Assembly (NCBI GenBank): GCA_921293015.1
Contig: OV121085.1
Coordinates: 17,447,731-17,511,730 of the forward strand
Direction of reading: 5' to 3'
Source: Phorcus lineatus
Lineage: Eukaryota > Mollusca > Gastropoda > Trochida > Trochidae
Length of the DNA: 64,000 nucleotides
A program made the translations under genes and the position numbers. Below the pieces are notes generated by a model. That model had not been told where the DNA came from and did not search any database. It worked only from the letters and a program-made list of their open reading frames with translations. Positions 24,061 to 35,790 of the stretch are shown here, one piece after another; position 1 is the first letter of the stretch; each line of letters begins with the position of its first letter.

Positions 24061-24519
24061 ATTATTTCCACTTAAGAACAAAGTTATCTGGTGTTGTTAA
24101 TAATTGTCTTGTTAAAAATTCAAATCAAATTTGAGTTGTACTTAAATCGATCAGCCCATGGGAACAAGATTTGCGACAATTGCGTCAGTGCTTACTAGGA
24201 TGTTTTGTCTAGTCGTTATCATAGTCGCCGTAGTTTAATCAAGCATATTCAATGAACGTTGGAGTTAGTTTTTTACCACTGGGTAAATATCTAGAAACAA
24301 ACACTTCATTGTCAATAGGTCTAATGTCATGTCCTATAGTAATTTTCTCAACCATTATATGCTGTGATATAATTTGCAAAAATAAGTTCTATTCACAATT
24401 AAATATATTGTGGAGAGAGATATAACAAACACATTATATAAAAAAAATTACTAGTATGTTATACATGCAGTGACCATAATCCAGGAACATGCATCAAATG
24501 TTGTATAATTTATCATTTG

Positions 24520-24643
24520 TACATCAGATGGCTGAAACTGACATCAATGGAGTTATCTAACTGATGCAAGTTTCATAAAATGAAGCGATATCATCATTTG
24601 CACATCATGTGGCTGAAACTTACATCAATGGAGTTATGTCACT
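24520..24643. repeat. Short tandem duplication split by a MITE
   Basis: ACATCAxxTGGCTGAAACTxA and CATCAATGGAGTTAT occur twice (24522-24565 and 24602-24640). The second copy resumes right of the MITE at 25292 (AACTGGTGCAAGTTTC), which shows that the MITE entered after the duplication. Confidence 0.7.
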
Positions 24644-25291
24644 GCATCCTGCTGCATCAGCGTAATTGAATCCGCTGATCGAGCTCCTTCCTAATACCTT
24701 GATCTCTTTCGGGCCAAATCCCGCGTTCGGCTGGCGCGGTTTCATATTCGTGGCTATGCTCACCTGTTATTTTTTCAGTCAATGAACCACGACTGGACTC
24801 AATACCTTAACGTGGTGTGGTGGTATGCGTGCTTCAGAAACCCTCAGAGCTATGCCAGATGGAGCTTCCATGCTCCTGGTAGGGACACCCAAGCTTGACA
24901 GGTCGACGGTAGAAGCCAGACTAAATTTGAGAGCGTCTAAACCTGGTGTCCATCTCTCACTATGCCTTTCTTTCCGTCTTTTCTCTCATCCTTTCGATCC
25001 CTTTCCCCCTTGTCTGTCCACTCTGTTTAATAACTGAAATATTGTTCTAAGCACGTTAAACCCCATCTCACTCACTCACTCAGTCAATGAAATGTCGTTA
25101 ACCAACTAGCTTCAAGCTACTATCTTGACCTCAACGGAATTTTCCATCCGGGTTGTGCCGCTGGTGCGGAATGCGAGTCGTCTCATTGGCTAGTACGATA
25201 GCTAGCGATACGAGGCTTTTGGCATAAAGGAGATCAGTATATATTGAAGGAGGTCGATCAGTGGATTCAATTACGCTGATGCAGCAGGATG
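24644..25291 (-). mobile_element. MITE copy 3, interrupted by a SINE
   Basis: The ends CATCCTGCTGCATCAGCGTA and GCTGATGCAGCAGGATG are an inverted pair. The interior runs in the reverse orientation to the copies at 9053 and 21314 (GAGTCGTCTCATTGGC). A SINE with a 12-bp target duplication sits inside. About 343 bp remain without the SINE and one duplication copy. Confidence 0.88.
24787..25079 (+). repeat. SINE (family S1), full copy nested in a MITE
   Basis: Flanked by TCAGTCAATGAA on both sides (24775-24786 and 25080-25091), a 12-bp target site duplication. The body starts CCACGACTGGACTCAATACC and contains ATGCTCCTGGTAGGGACACC. It ends GCACGTTAAACCCC followed by a (CTCA)n tail. Related copies lie at 20612 (minus) and 61885 (minus), and a head fragment at about 59395. 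The 70-codon open frame inside is incidental. Confidence 0.9.
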
Positions 25292-25516
25292 TCTTAACTG
25301 GTGCAAGTTTCTTAAAGATATTATATCCCAGTTTTGTATCCGAATTCAATCCCCATTTTCATAAAGACAATACATTCAAGTGAATAAAACACCAAACAGA
25401 GTTTCGATACGTCATTTAATTAAAAAGATGTAACGGTTCAAAGTGCGTAGAAATTGGCCACCTCGAAAGCCCAATTAAAAAAGTCCCTTGAGTGGCCTGA
25501 GCTCTCCTTCGGCTGA

Positions 25517-25538
25517 TGTGACGTCATAGACAGGACTC
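25517..25538. promoter_or_regulatory. CRE-containing 22-bp motif upstream of the THAP exon
   Basis: TGTGACGTCATAGACAGGAC plus TC contains a perfect cAMP-response-type TGACGTCA. It lies 80-100 bp before the THAP start codon, where a core promoter or 5' UTR would be. An inverted copy with one mismatch lies at 27452-27473. Confidence 0.45.
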
Positions 25539-25618
25539 ACTCCGCGTTTGCTTGTAAACAAGTATGTATCAATGCAGATATGGGTCGCATTCGTCTACGT
25601 TTTCATTGCGAAAGAGAC

Positions 25619-25990
25619 ATGCCTTCTTCCTGCGTTGCTGCCAACTGTACTAATAAGAAATCAGGAGACATTCAATTGCATCGGTTTCCGAAGGATCCTG
25701 TCCAGTTCGCGAATTGGACAAAGTTTGTTAGTCAGAAAAGAGCGAAGTGGAGTCCCAATGACAGGTCTGTCATCTGCTCCGATCATTTCACAGAGGACTG
25801 TTATGATCTTTCCTACGATTTCAAAACGGACTTTGGACTTGCCCACAAAGGAAAAAAACTCGTCAAAAATGCCGTACTAACAGTTAATAAACAGATGAAG
25901 ATGATAACAGGCCCGCTACCCGTATGTCCAGCGAGATATGACATTCAACCATATCGGAAGAGAAAACGGACGGAATACTTTGAGAAGAGG
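25619..25990 (+). CDS. THAP-domain protein, first coding exon
   Basis: THAP domains are C2CH zinc-coordinating DNA-binding modules. They occur in host transcription regulators and P-element-type transposases. From the ATG at 25619 the translation begins MPSSCVAANC (Cys5, Cys10), has the invariant Trp33 (ANWTKF) and Pro24 (HRFPKDP), then CSDHF (Cys53, His56, Phe57) and an AVLTV in place of the usual AVPTI (Ala85-Val89). Basic residues follow (RKRKRTEYFEKR). A good donor GTAAGT begins at 25991, leaving 124 codons in phase 0. Without splicing the frame stops at 26045-26047. The in-frame ATG at 25580 is less likely as a start because THAP domains normally sit at the extreme N-terminus. One possible downstream exon follows TTTTCAG at 27555-27561, but it would add only eight codons. 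It could be a host gene or a domesticated or relic transposon gene. Confidence 0.82.
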
Positions 25991-27451
25991 GTAAGTAATT
26001 TGAAAGAAAGGCTAATTCAAAATTCTATTCAGGGGGAGGTGGGATAAATAATCATGAAACTTTTGGGGAGTTGACTATAATTGATGATTTTGCAGACGAA
26101 TGTTGAGTTTTTATCGGCAGTATAAATTTGTATCTCTTTCGATAAGTCGCAGAAATTATTAATTCAAACCCCAACAATTGTTTGAATGTTTAGTATTTGA
26201 TTGCATTTGGGGTTGAAAAATTCATCGGGTTGAACTAAATAGTTATTTCAACATGTTGGAGACTATGAGAGAGAGAGATCTGTATATGATACACAGTGAC
26301 AGATTTGTAGTTTGTTACATTACTAGTTTTGGGGTATATATTATTTTTTTTGGGCACGTCACTTATATTTGTATGTTGACACTACAGTTCTGGTTATAAC
26401 ATTAGATTATTAGATAACTAATCAGTGCCTTGTATATTACCTATTGGAAATGTGCCAGGTGCTGAGGTCATTAAGTTTATTGCTTATTTGCCATAATGTA
26501 CACGTGTGTGGCATTTCATGTAGACTGTTAGGTAATAACTTTATGACTTTATTGTCTGGTCTGAAAAAGTAGTGTTAGGTAACTAAAAACCTCTTTCTGG
26601 TAAAATACCGGTACTAAAGTACAGACGGAAATGGAAATATGGATATGCTTTTCAGCGTTAATATTTTTATTTGGTTGAAATAGTTAAAACTGAAAAAGAA
26701 TTTCATATTTACAATACATTTCCAAGCAGGCTTTTACTTACATCACAATCAACAATAAATGCTGTGCTATTATTGACAATATTGACCTACGTCCCTCTAG
26801 ATTAGTACTACACTCTTTATCTCAAACATTAACTCACACAAAACAACAATAATCTGTATCCTTACTATGCAAAATACATTAGTACGTAACTCTAATTTTT
26901 TATGAAGGTGGCAAATCGCGAATGAAGAGGTACATTTACTAAACACATAAAAGATTTGATCTTCATTATCACTAATAACTGGTTAATTAGGCCAAAAACA
27001 GCTGCTCGGAACAGTCGTATCCCAATGACGATCGCGAGATCCGGAAGTTGCCGAGAGGCAGTCCATCAAAAGCGAGTTCTCATTGTTACAGTCATGCAAA
27101 GCAGAGACGCAGAGTTACGATATTGAGTTGACACTTTAAAATGGCACAAAGTAGTAACAAACATTCTACATATACAATAATCAATCAACTTCACAGGGGG
27201 ATAGTCGACCTGTCTAGGTGTTCAAACAAAAATGGCGTCAGATATCAGTTTGGGTTCACCCGATCGGCATTATCGGAGATTAACAACCCAAACAAATAAC
27301 AAGTTAATTAATGTCAAACAGAATATGTCGATGTATTTAGAGCTTTGGTGACTTGAGGCTTTTTTTATAAGTACAATCAGTGAAAATATATACGTTCACG
27401 ACCGCTGGAATATATAATGTAAACAATGACACAGGTCAGCCAGTCGTTAAC
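25991..27451. other. Probable intron or 3' flank of the THAP gene
   Basis: No further coding exon was recognised. A richer patch at 27000-27125 (GATCGCGAGATCCGGAAGTT, TGCCGAG) carries an ETS-like CCGGAAGT and may be regulatory or exonic. Confidence 0.35.
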
Positions 27452-27473
27452 GAGTCCTGTCTATGTCGTCACA
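27452..27473. promoter_or_regulatory. Inverted copy of the 22-bp CRE motif
   Basis: GAGTCCTGTCTATGTCGTCA plus CA is the reverse complement of 25517-25538 with one mismatch. A CCGGAAGTG ETS-like site lies 50 bp to the right. It may be an inverted promoter-like element or one end of a larger mobile unit. Confidence 0.4.
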
Positions 27474-27957
27474 ACCCCCCTAGCACCTGATTAGCTAATA
27501 AAACGTTTCGCGTCGGTTTTCCGGAAGTGTTTATAAAACACGTTTTTTCTGCTATTTTCAGGTGGATGTGAACCTAAATAGTTGTTGATATTTATTCTTA
27601 ACTGTGTTATGAAGTATTTCCGCTAATTGTACCCCTTATGTGGATATATTATCTTTAAAATGAAGCGATATTTTTCAAATATACAGATTTCATGATAAAG
27701 GCAGAACGCATATTAAAACTATTACAAGCTATTATATTTGTTAATTATTGGGCTAGTGACTAGCATATTCAGATGACATAATTCAAGTTTTGATTTAGCA
27801 AGTATCAACAACTCATCAAACAAGAGGTATTCCTTGACAATATCATATATCAATGAAGTAGGTTTAAAATGTTGACATAAGATATTGTTCTTTAAGGTGA
27901 TCAGTTCTAATTTATATCATAACCTTTCATTCGGTATAACATGCACATGAGAAGTTG

Positions 27958-28289
27958 CATCCTGCTACATCAGCATAATTGAATCCGCTCATCGAGCTCC
28001 TTCCATATTACCTGATCTCTTTCGAGACAAAACCTTCGTGCGGCTGGCGCGGCTTGGTGTTCGTGGCTGTGCTCACCTGTTACTGTTTAAGCCAATTAAA
28101 TGTCCTAATCCAATGAGCTTGAAGTTACTCTTTTGAATTTTCCATCCGGGTTGTGCCGCTGTTGCTGGATACGAGTCGTCTCATTGGCTGGTTAGAAATT
28201 TAGCGAAAGAAGGCTCTTGGCTTAAAGGATATCAGGGAATGTGGAAGGAGCTCGATCAGCGGATTCGTTAACGCTGATGCAGCAGGATG
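27958..28289 (-). mobile_element. MITE copy 4
   Basis: Left CATCCTGCTACATCAGCATA, right AACGCTGATGCAGCAGGATG. Same interior orientation as the copy at 24644. The flanks AGAAGTTG and AGGAGTTG match at seven of eight bases, a likely 8-bp target duplication. Mid-element GTGTTCGTGGCTGTGCTCAC is shared with the other copies. Confidence 0.88.
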
Positions 28290-29819
28290 TAGGAGTTGAG
28301 ACTCTCAGGAGGGAATCTAAAGAACTTAAGAGATAATTACATGGGGAATTAACATGCAGATTAAAAGTTGCTATTCTGGCACATTTGGTAGTCTAGGCAC
28401 ACCCTCTTCTTAAATCATTCATTTGGACAATTACCTTGTCCTCGGTACTTTATTTATTTCATAAATTAAAATTAGATTTAAATGTGCTATTCCTTTGAAG
28501 TAATAATAATAATTCACTTTTAAAGCGCCTAGTTCACATAATTTCCTTCTAAAGGTGACAAATGAATCACCTTTCTCAACATGTCTAAGGCATCAGATAA
28601 ATGTTTAATGTGCTGTCCCACGGGCTTCCTTGTCTCAATGTAATAAGAGGACATGTCAGAAGTGACCAGGTTGATTTCTCGAAGGGGATCCTTGTAAGAG
28701 TTTCTAAAAAAAATTTGTTGAGTAACTAAGGAAATATCATTTAAAAAACATCACTGATTTTGATGTCTTCTTCAGGATGTAATCTTCAATGCTTTCCATT
28801 GGAATCAGATCATTTGAAATCATGCAATATTTAATCAAATCTCTCAATAATTAACAATCATTCCAGCATGTCACTACGATGAGACCTTTTTTCATCTACG
28901 CGTATTTAATCATAACTTCTTTGTAACAATTTCGGATGGAAACAGATAGCCTATGAGTAAATCATGCACATCCAAATCTATAATAAAATAACAATTCTTA
29001 AGTCACTACGATAATATAGTTCATATTACCTATACCCACAAACAGTTATTTCGTACGAGCCTAATGTTGCTTTTGTAACATCACTCTCTATCATGCATTT
29101 GAATAAAATCTGCTCTCTTAACACTTAAAGCAGTGGCAATCACAAGATATATGAAATCTTATCATTACTTTATACAGTAACAATATTAGATTTTCGAATT
29201 GAATATTCTGTGAGGCTCTGTACCAGTTAATGGGAAACCAAAGCACTCTTTTTTCCTTCACTTTACAGTTTTAACGCACACACTGCAGCAATGTGCAACA
29301 TACAAATTAGTTACACTTATATTATGGATGGTTCAGACATTCTATAATCCCAATTTTCTTCTAAGGTTTTCGGTAAAGTTTCACATTTTGAAATGTGAAT
29401 CTATAAATGTCGATAAGGGCCCTAACTATATGTTAGTCATAGAAAGTTACATTTGACGGTTGATTTTATTGATAGCTATACAACGTTAGCAAGAATTAGC
29501 ATTTTATTTGTGATCTCATCAGCACTGAATTGATAAACAATTGGTATAGAGAGCACTTAAACTTCATAATCATTAACTTAACTAGATTTATTATTGTTCC
29601 AACTATCCAATGCAGTCGGCTTGTGCATATACGTAACGTAATATACAGGGACGAAGTCATGTTTACTTAGACAGGCTTCTCTGAAACTATTTTATGGTTA
29701 CAAGTTGTACACTACATTTGCTTAGGAGAAAACTAATGAAGTTATCATTCATGACATACATGAATATAGTATCGTCATAGTGTGAAGTTTCGAGTTTTAT
29801 AAATCCAAGTACAAATCGC
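28290..29819. other. Non-coding stretch
   Basis: Nothing recognised, except that 28380-28700 resembles 32640-32960 (GACAATTACCTTGTCC, GGGCTTCCTTGT, TGATTTCTC in order), part of the local duplication. Confidence 0.45.
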
Positions 29820-29990
29820 CTTCCATTTGAATAGATTCGTGACCACAATACTTCATTTGTTTCATAACGCAAGTGTCCACATCCCCATGCATACAGAGTG
29901 AACAAAATTATTTGAATGAGTCAATCGATGTCTAGAAAATACTTGTAATTTACTTGCAGACAAGTCGCCATTATTCCCTTGTTAGTTTTG
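29820..29990. repeat. Block B, copy 2
   Basis: CGTGACCACAATACTTCATT, CCCCATGCATACAGAGTG, ATGTCTAG and CAGACAAGTCGCCAT correspond to 22050-22260. The 72-codon minus-strand open frame here is not preserved in that copy. Confidence 0.5.
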
Positions 29991-30425
29991 TTTTGAGAGA
30001 GGAATTGCAAGAAGTATCTAACTATACATATGAACGTTAGACATAATTTCATGACATTTAGAGCTAAGTTTTGACATGTACTTTACAATAGAGTAACGGT
30101 GCTTTTGAGTTCAATTCTTGATTTAATCATTTATCGAACTGTTGAAATTTAACTTGATGCTATTGAAAACCATTGGTAATGCTAAACACGAGCACAAAAC
30201 AAAACAAATTGGAATCGGTCAGACAGCGACAATAAACATAAATGCTACTAAATATGCTACTTTTACAGCATTGTCATATTACATTTCCATATTTCAATCA
30301 TTATCTCGAAAGCTTATGTGTACGCGAATATATCATCAGTTTTAAATCACAATCATAAAATTTATGGTTTTGTCACTTGCTACAAGGTGTCACTTAAAGT
30401 AGTTAAAGGGGTTCCTCCATTATGA

Positions 30426-30503
30426 CTAAAAGGAGGAAGGGCTTACGCTCAGTTCGGACAAAGCACTATTCTGTCTGGTTTTATTCTCAAGAGAGTCATC
30501 GTG
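30426..30503 (-). CDS. Candidate last exon H3, protein unknown
   Basis: The minus strand reads HDDSLENKTRQNSALSEL, then SVSPSSF and TAG. It is the closest relative of H2. No AG acceptor is seen at the position used by H1 or H2, so this copy may be inactive or the exon boundary may lie elsewhere. Confidence 0.28.
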   Translation of the reverse strand, partial: HDDSLENKTRQNSALSELSVSPSSF

Positions 30504-30869
30504 TTGTGCAAATATCCCGACATACTACATATGTTCTAGATTGAGCAGACTTGCTCGTATTCCATGACATAAATTGTCAGATTTTTTATCCAGACAAAGA
30601 GATAGTTTATATTCGACAAGTTACTTAACGGATCAGCTTAATGTACTTATGTTGTTTGTTTAGAGATTTAGAATAATTTCTGTAGAGAATCGTAAAAATT
30701 CGAAGATAATTTACCGTATCGAAATAAAACAATTTAAGTGGCATAATCAGCGTAATGTGTTAATCCTTTTTTTAAGTTTATCTTGGAGAGTTATTTTAAC
30801 CAGCCTAAAGTATTGATGTATTGGGTGTTTTGGGCTATTTTGAGGAAACAAATTACTTAGATTTCAACT

Positions 30870-31190
30870 TTTCCCAATCCATTAACTATTTGAGAAACTG
30901 CCAAGATGAGTGATGTATCTATTTCCAATGTAGGAATGCACCTGATATCTATATGCAGCAGTGAAATGATTTGAGCCTCGGGTTCTACTTTCTAGTAGCT
31001 GTATGTCCCGGTAAAAGATTCGACATTCGTTCGGAAGCATTTTAGTGCATATTACGTAAAGTGGGGATTTTTTAAAAAAGAAATAGAAGCCATATATCAT
31101 CGCAATGTAGACCACCCATATTAATGTCGTCAATGATCGTGCACCTAATCTTAATTTTTTAAAGAGCGCCGACTAGTTGCAAAAAACCAA
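30870..31190. repeat. Block G, copy 2
   Basis: Shares GAGTGATGTATCTATTT, GAATGCACCT, CGACATTCGTT and GCCATATATCATCGCAATGTA with 23697-24060. The 83-codon open minus frame (30882-31133) is not kept open in the other copies. Confidence 0.5.
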
Positions 31191-31379
31191 GTTTTCTATC
31201 TCCAGTGACTTTTTAACAATTTTATAATCACTCTAACGTAACCATAGGTTAGAAAATAATGTACACAGTTGAAATAAACATGAAATAAGTGACATAACCA
31301 ACCTAAAGTGCTGATGCTTTTGAACATTTTCAGTTGATTTTGGAGAAACAAATTATTTAAATTGCAATGAATATTTGAA

Positions 31380-31700
31380 CTTGCAACATCCCAATCTATC
31401 AAATTAATCAAAACTGTCAAGGTGAATGCTGTATTTATTTCTAACATCGGAATGCACCTAATGCTTGTTTGCAGTTATGGAAAGTTTTAACCATTGGGTT
31501 CTCACTTCATGTCGTAGTGACAGATTAGTCATTCGTTCAAAACGTCTAATAGCATACCACGTAAAGAGGTGGAGCGGTTTTTCAAAATTAAGATGCAATA
31601 CATCATTACAATGCACGCCATCCATCTCATTTTTCAATGATTTTGACAACACTGTACTTAGTCTTGAAATGTTATAAAGTGCTGCCTGGTGCCAAAAATA
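31380..31700. repeat. Block G, copy 3
   Basis: Shares GAATGCACCTAATGC, TTGGGTTCTCACTTCATGT, TAGTCATTCGTT and CATCATTACAATGCACGCCA with copy 1. Lies directly right of copy 2, a local tandem pair. A 94-codon minus frame spans it; the protein is not recognised. Confidence 0.5.
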
Positions 31701-31742
31701 CCCCACTCCATCTTTCATATGTGAATATTTTATTTTCTTCAT

Positions 31743-33144
31743 ATTTCTATGAGCGCTTTCGAATGTAACTTTCTAAAAAGGGTTCGTTGGAATCTAGTCT
31801 AAATCTGCAAACAAACCTGTGTGAAATACTCAAATCTTATAACTAACAATGGCGAAATGTTCAAATATCACCATCCCATCAATCGAAAATACTTATTTGA
31901 CTTCAATAAATCATAATTTGTTTGAAAGAAAAAGCCGTTTGTACTGATCACCTGATTTAATGCATTGCCGGACGTAAAACTTAAACTTTTACTTTTTTGA
32001 GGCGGGGGGGGGGGGGGGGGGGGAGGAAATGGTTGAATCCACTGCCATTACAGCAATGCACGATGCAATACGTCAGTTGGGTTGAATGGTGTCTTAATAG
32101 TTGCTTATGTTACGCAAAAACGATTTGATACATTCCTAACGATCCATTCAATCGATCAAATCAGCTTAAAAGCTGTCCCTTTATGCTTTACGTTTTTCTA
32201 TAGATACAATATCCATCAACTGTTGTATATTTTAACACTTATACATCAGACACCTGATACTGCCACCAAGGGAGTAATCTATCTGATAGATCTATCTGAT
32301 CTGATAGGCAGATATCGAAATGAAGTGAAATGAAAGTGTCGAAACTATTTGGCTGCAGACTAGCAAATGCAGATGACATAATTCAAGTTTTGATGTAGAA
32401 TTATCACGACTCATGGAACCGTTGCATTGATGGCTAGGTATCATAAATCATTGAAGTTAGTTTTAAGAAGATGACAAAAATGTCGTTCTTTAAGGTGATC
32501 AGAAATTATTCATATCATCACCTTTCATTTTGTTTAACTTACATGGTGAAATGCATATGAATCGATGAGAGTCAAGATGAATCGAATTAATCTATATTAT
32601 GTCTATATGGCTAATAACATAGGCAATTAACAGACAATTTTAAATTTGTTATTAAGACACATTTGGCAGTCTCAACGCAACTTCGAATTCTCCTTCCATT
32701 ATACTGTTTGACAATTATCTTGTCCAAGATACTTTATTTATTGCATCAGTGATTATACTTATTATGCTGTATTTTTCCCTCCAAAGCAAACATTAAATTG
32801 GCTTTTGCACATTGTGAATTGACAAAGGATTCACTATTTCCAACCATGTCAAAGGAATTGGACATTTGAAATGATAACCTGCTATCCTAAGGGCTTCCTT
32901 GTGTCGACGTAATGAGAAGACATGTGAAACGTGACATGGTTGATTTCTCTCGGGAGTTCCTTGCAAAAGTTTCTAAAGAAGTTCACTGAAGTGGTGCAAG
33001 TACTTTTAATTCAGCTCTTGTGTGTGTGCCACATATATCTGAGAGTGCAGTGCAAGTCAGGATAATGACTTACCAAAGTACCTTCAATTTGATATTGCAT
33101 TTAAATATCAAAACTTAATTTCTGTTATATCAGCGTTTATTATA
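31743..33144. other. Non-coding stretch with a 20-bp poly-G run
   Basis: A run of 20 G lies at 32004-32023. 32340-32560 resembles 27760-27950 (GACATAATTCAAGTTTTGAT, TTCTTTAAGGTGATCAG), again showing an old duplication. No gene. Confidence 0.5.
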
Positions 33145-34556
33145 AACTCTTCAAAAAAAGAAACTTGAAACTGACTTTCAAGGTTCAATATAAAGACCAC
33201 AGATGCAAGTTAAACATTGAAATGAAAACTAAAACGCTGTTTGAAGATCTCTGTTAAGTAAATTTTATTCAGAATAAGCATGATCTTGAAATGCACAGGT
33301 GCACAAGTGTTTCAACATCACAGGGGTGCACAAATGTCAGTATCGGGTATGGCCACCATTAGCATTGATTATTGCTTGGCACCGACGACCCATGGATGCA
33401 ATCAAGTTGTCAATCACAGCCTGTGGAATGTTCTGCCATTCGTGCTGAAGTGCTGCAAGAAGTCCTGGAAGTGTTTGGGGTGGTGGATTCCTGCTGCGCA
33501 CGCGTTGATCCAATGATCCAGAGATGCTCAATTGGTGACAAATCTGGTGACCTGGCTGGCAATGACAATGTCTGTACATTGTTACGCTGTAAAAAGTCTT
33601 GACAAACACGTGCAACATGTGGTCGAGCATTGTCCTGCTGAAAGAGACCACCATGGACGTTGACATGAGGAATAACGTAAGGCTGTAGGATCAAGTCCCT
33701 ATACCGTACTCCTGTGAGGTAACCAACAACATGCACAAGGGGTGTCTTAACACCGTGACGAATCCCGGCCCACACCATGACACTCCCACCTCCAAATGGG
33801 ACAACCTCCTGAACACAGTTGGCAGCATTACGTTCTCCACGACGTCGGTATACACGTGCTCGTCCATCACTTCGTCGAAGCAGAAAACGGGACTCATCAG
33901 TGAAGAGAACGGTTCTCCACCTTGCACGTGCCCATCTAATCCTCTGTTGACACCACTGGAGACATTCCGCCAGATGACGTTGCGTTAAAACGGGACGTCG
34001 AACCGGTCGTCGTGGAAAAAGTCAGCCTCTCTCAGCCTGTTGCGTACCGTTTGGTCGGAAATTCGACTCAGGCCTGGTATCTGCGTTGTTGTTGACGTTG
34101 CTGTCCTGGTGCGTTCCCGAAGGTGGAGCAGTCGGATGTACCGATCTTGGGCCCGAGTAGTCACCCTTGGTCTGCCTGACCTTGCCCTATCATCAACGCT
34201 GTTTCGGGTGTTGAAACGGGTACCCAATGAAGAGATGGCATTCTTCAGGTCGCTGTACCGATGTTGTGTAGTCTGAATGAACAGCGGCTGATATGGCTTT
34301 TTATACCCTCAAAGCAGACGTGTCTGCATGTAAACCTTCATGATCCCATGCTGCACGTGCTTTGGCAGAAAATGCATTTGGACGAATAGCTCGTTTTCGT
34401 CCCTGAACACAACTAAACTTTTTGGGCCATTGTTTTTGGTAAATTTACACTTTTGAGCAAGCCTTTTTTTAAATAACAGGTATGTATCATGAAAAAATTG
34501 ATCCGTTGCGGAAAATCAATTTCGCATGAATGTCAAGTTTCTTTTTTTGAAGAGTT
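33145..34556 (-). mobile_element. Tc1-like DNA transposon, near complete
   Basis: The ends AACTCTTCAAAAAAAGAAAC and GTTTCTTTTTTTGAAGAGTT are perfect inverted repeats, continuing to TTGA inside. Each is flanked by TA, the target duplication of the Tc1/mariner superfamily. The 1.41-kb length is typical. It encodes a broken transposase on the minus strand. Confidence 0.93.
33337..34260 (-). pseudogene. Tc1-like transposase, DD34E, broken
   Basis: Tc1 transposases cut and paste by DDE chemistry. On the minus strand the order is GRPRVTTRAQDRYI, ISDQTVRNRLREA (second helix-turn-helix), LFTDESRF (first Asp), GSVMVWAG, QQDNARPH (second Asp) and SPDLSPIEHLW (Glu 34 residues after the second Asp). Then VRSRNPPPQTLPGL and a TGA at 33337-33339. 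Two frame changes are visible, near 34005 and near 33515, and the first helix-turn-helix is not clearly present, so the gene is inactive as it stands. Confidence 0.9.
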
Positions 34557-35374
34557 TATTTCAAGCATTGAAATATTTAGATTTATCAATGAAATAAACT
34601 GTTTATCAAGCTACAGTGACGAGATCATATATTTTCATTTAGACCAGTGGTCAGAACTACTTTCCATTATGTAAACAACTATTTGGTACTCTGCAACCGT
34701 TTGAAATACCATGTCAACGTTGAAATATATATATAAAATATAATACTTAATGGAGTTTGACGAACACCAAGTTTATCATCTCGTGACATGGAGAAAGTTG
34801 ATATCAACATTTTCCATGTGACTCCTGTATTTAAACTTCACAAACGTTAAAATCATTCTCTTTGCTTATGGATAAAACTCTCTCATTTTGATGTATACCG
34901 TGTCCTTGATATTCATACCAATGAGTGAGTTGTTTATCACTGAACGTTAAGGTGTGTACACGTATGTCAATTTTATTTTACATTAGCTTTGTACAAAGTG
35001 ACCTCAACAGTCGGTCATTAATATTCCTATACAAAACGTTAGTTCTAGATGATGATTGACGAAAAACAGAAATGAACTTCGACCTATTTAGATTTTAACT
35101 TAAAACTATGTAAGCCTTCCACTTTCACTCTCTACCAAACGCTTTTTTTCACGAGGTGTCCATGTATGTGTTTCTCCAATGCAAAGTATGTCACTTGTGT
35201 CTTGGGCATATATTGATATCATTTTAAAGTGATTAAAATTAAATATCGGTATGAAATTAAAAGAAATGTTTCCTTGACATGCCAAAATTTTCATGATCGA
35301 AAATTGGAATATTCTTTTGGATTTCTTCCACTAACAACCCCGCATTTGGGTCCAGAATCTTTAATATTGAAATA
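34557..35374. other. Non-coding stretch
   Basis: Nothing recognised. Confidence 0.5.
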
Positions 35375-35790
35375 AGTATAGACCAAAGTAGTTGCGACGA
35401 TGACAGTTTACGTCAGAATCAGGATTAGAATTATATTTTATAAAGATCAAATAGTTTTCTAATGAAAAGGTTACGTTTAACTTGACTGATCTCTTTCTCT
35501 CTTTGAACTGATATTTCACTTTGTTTGACATTTGGATCACAAAACTTGTTATCAACTGACTTTGACAATATGACAGTTACAGAACAGCATGTTGTATGTT
35601 TGACTTTTGATGTAATAAACAGATAAAATGGTCTTGACAGCTATGCACTTACTGGTTCCTTGAATAAATTATTGATTGTGGAAGCGGTCAGAACTTTATG
35701 TTCTTCAACTTCAACCACAAAAAAAATATCATCTGATTACCTTCTTCAAGCACATTTGATTAATGAATTATGCAATAAATATACTTAGTC
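35375..35790. repeat. Block J, copy 1
   Basis: TATAGACCAAAGTAG, GACGATGACAG, TTACGTCAGAATCAGGATTA, GACATTTGGATCACA, CTTGACAGC and TCTTCAACTTC lie in the same order as at 40140-40570 and, less well, 39640-40040. Confidence 0.55.

Noticed and set aside
23697-31700. Block G as a conserved coding exon
   Set aside because: Copies 1 and 3 hint at codon-position bias, but copy 2 does not, and stops interrupt the frame in copies 1 and 2.
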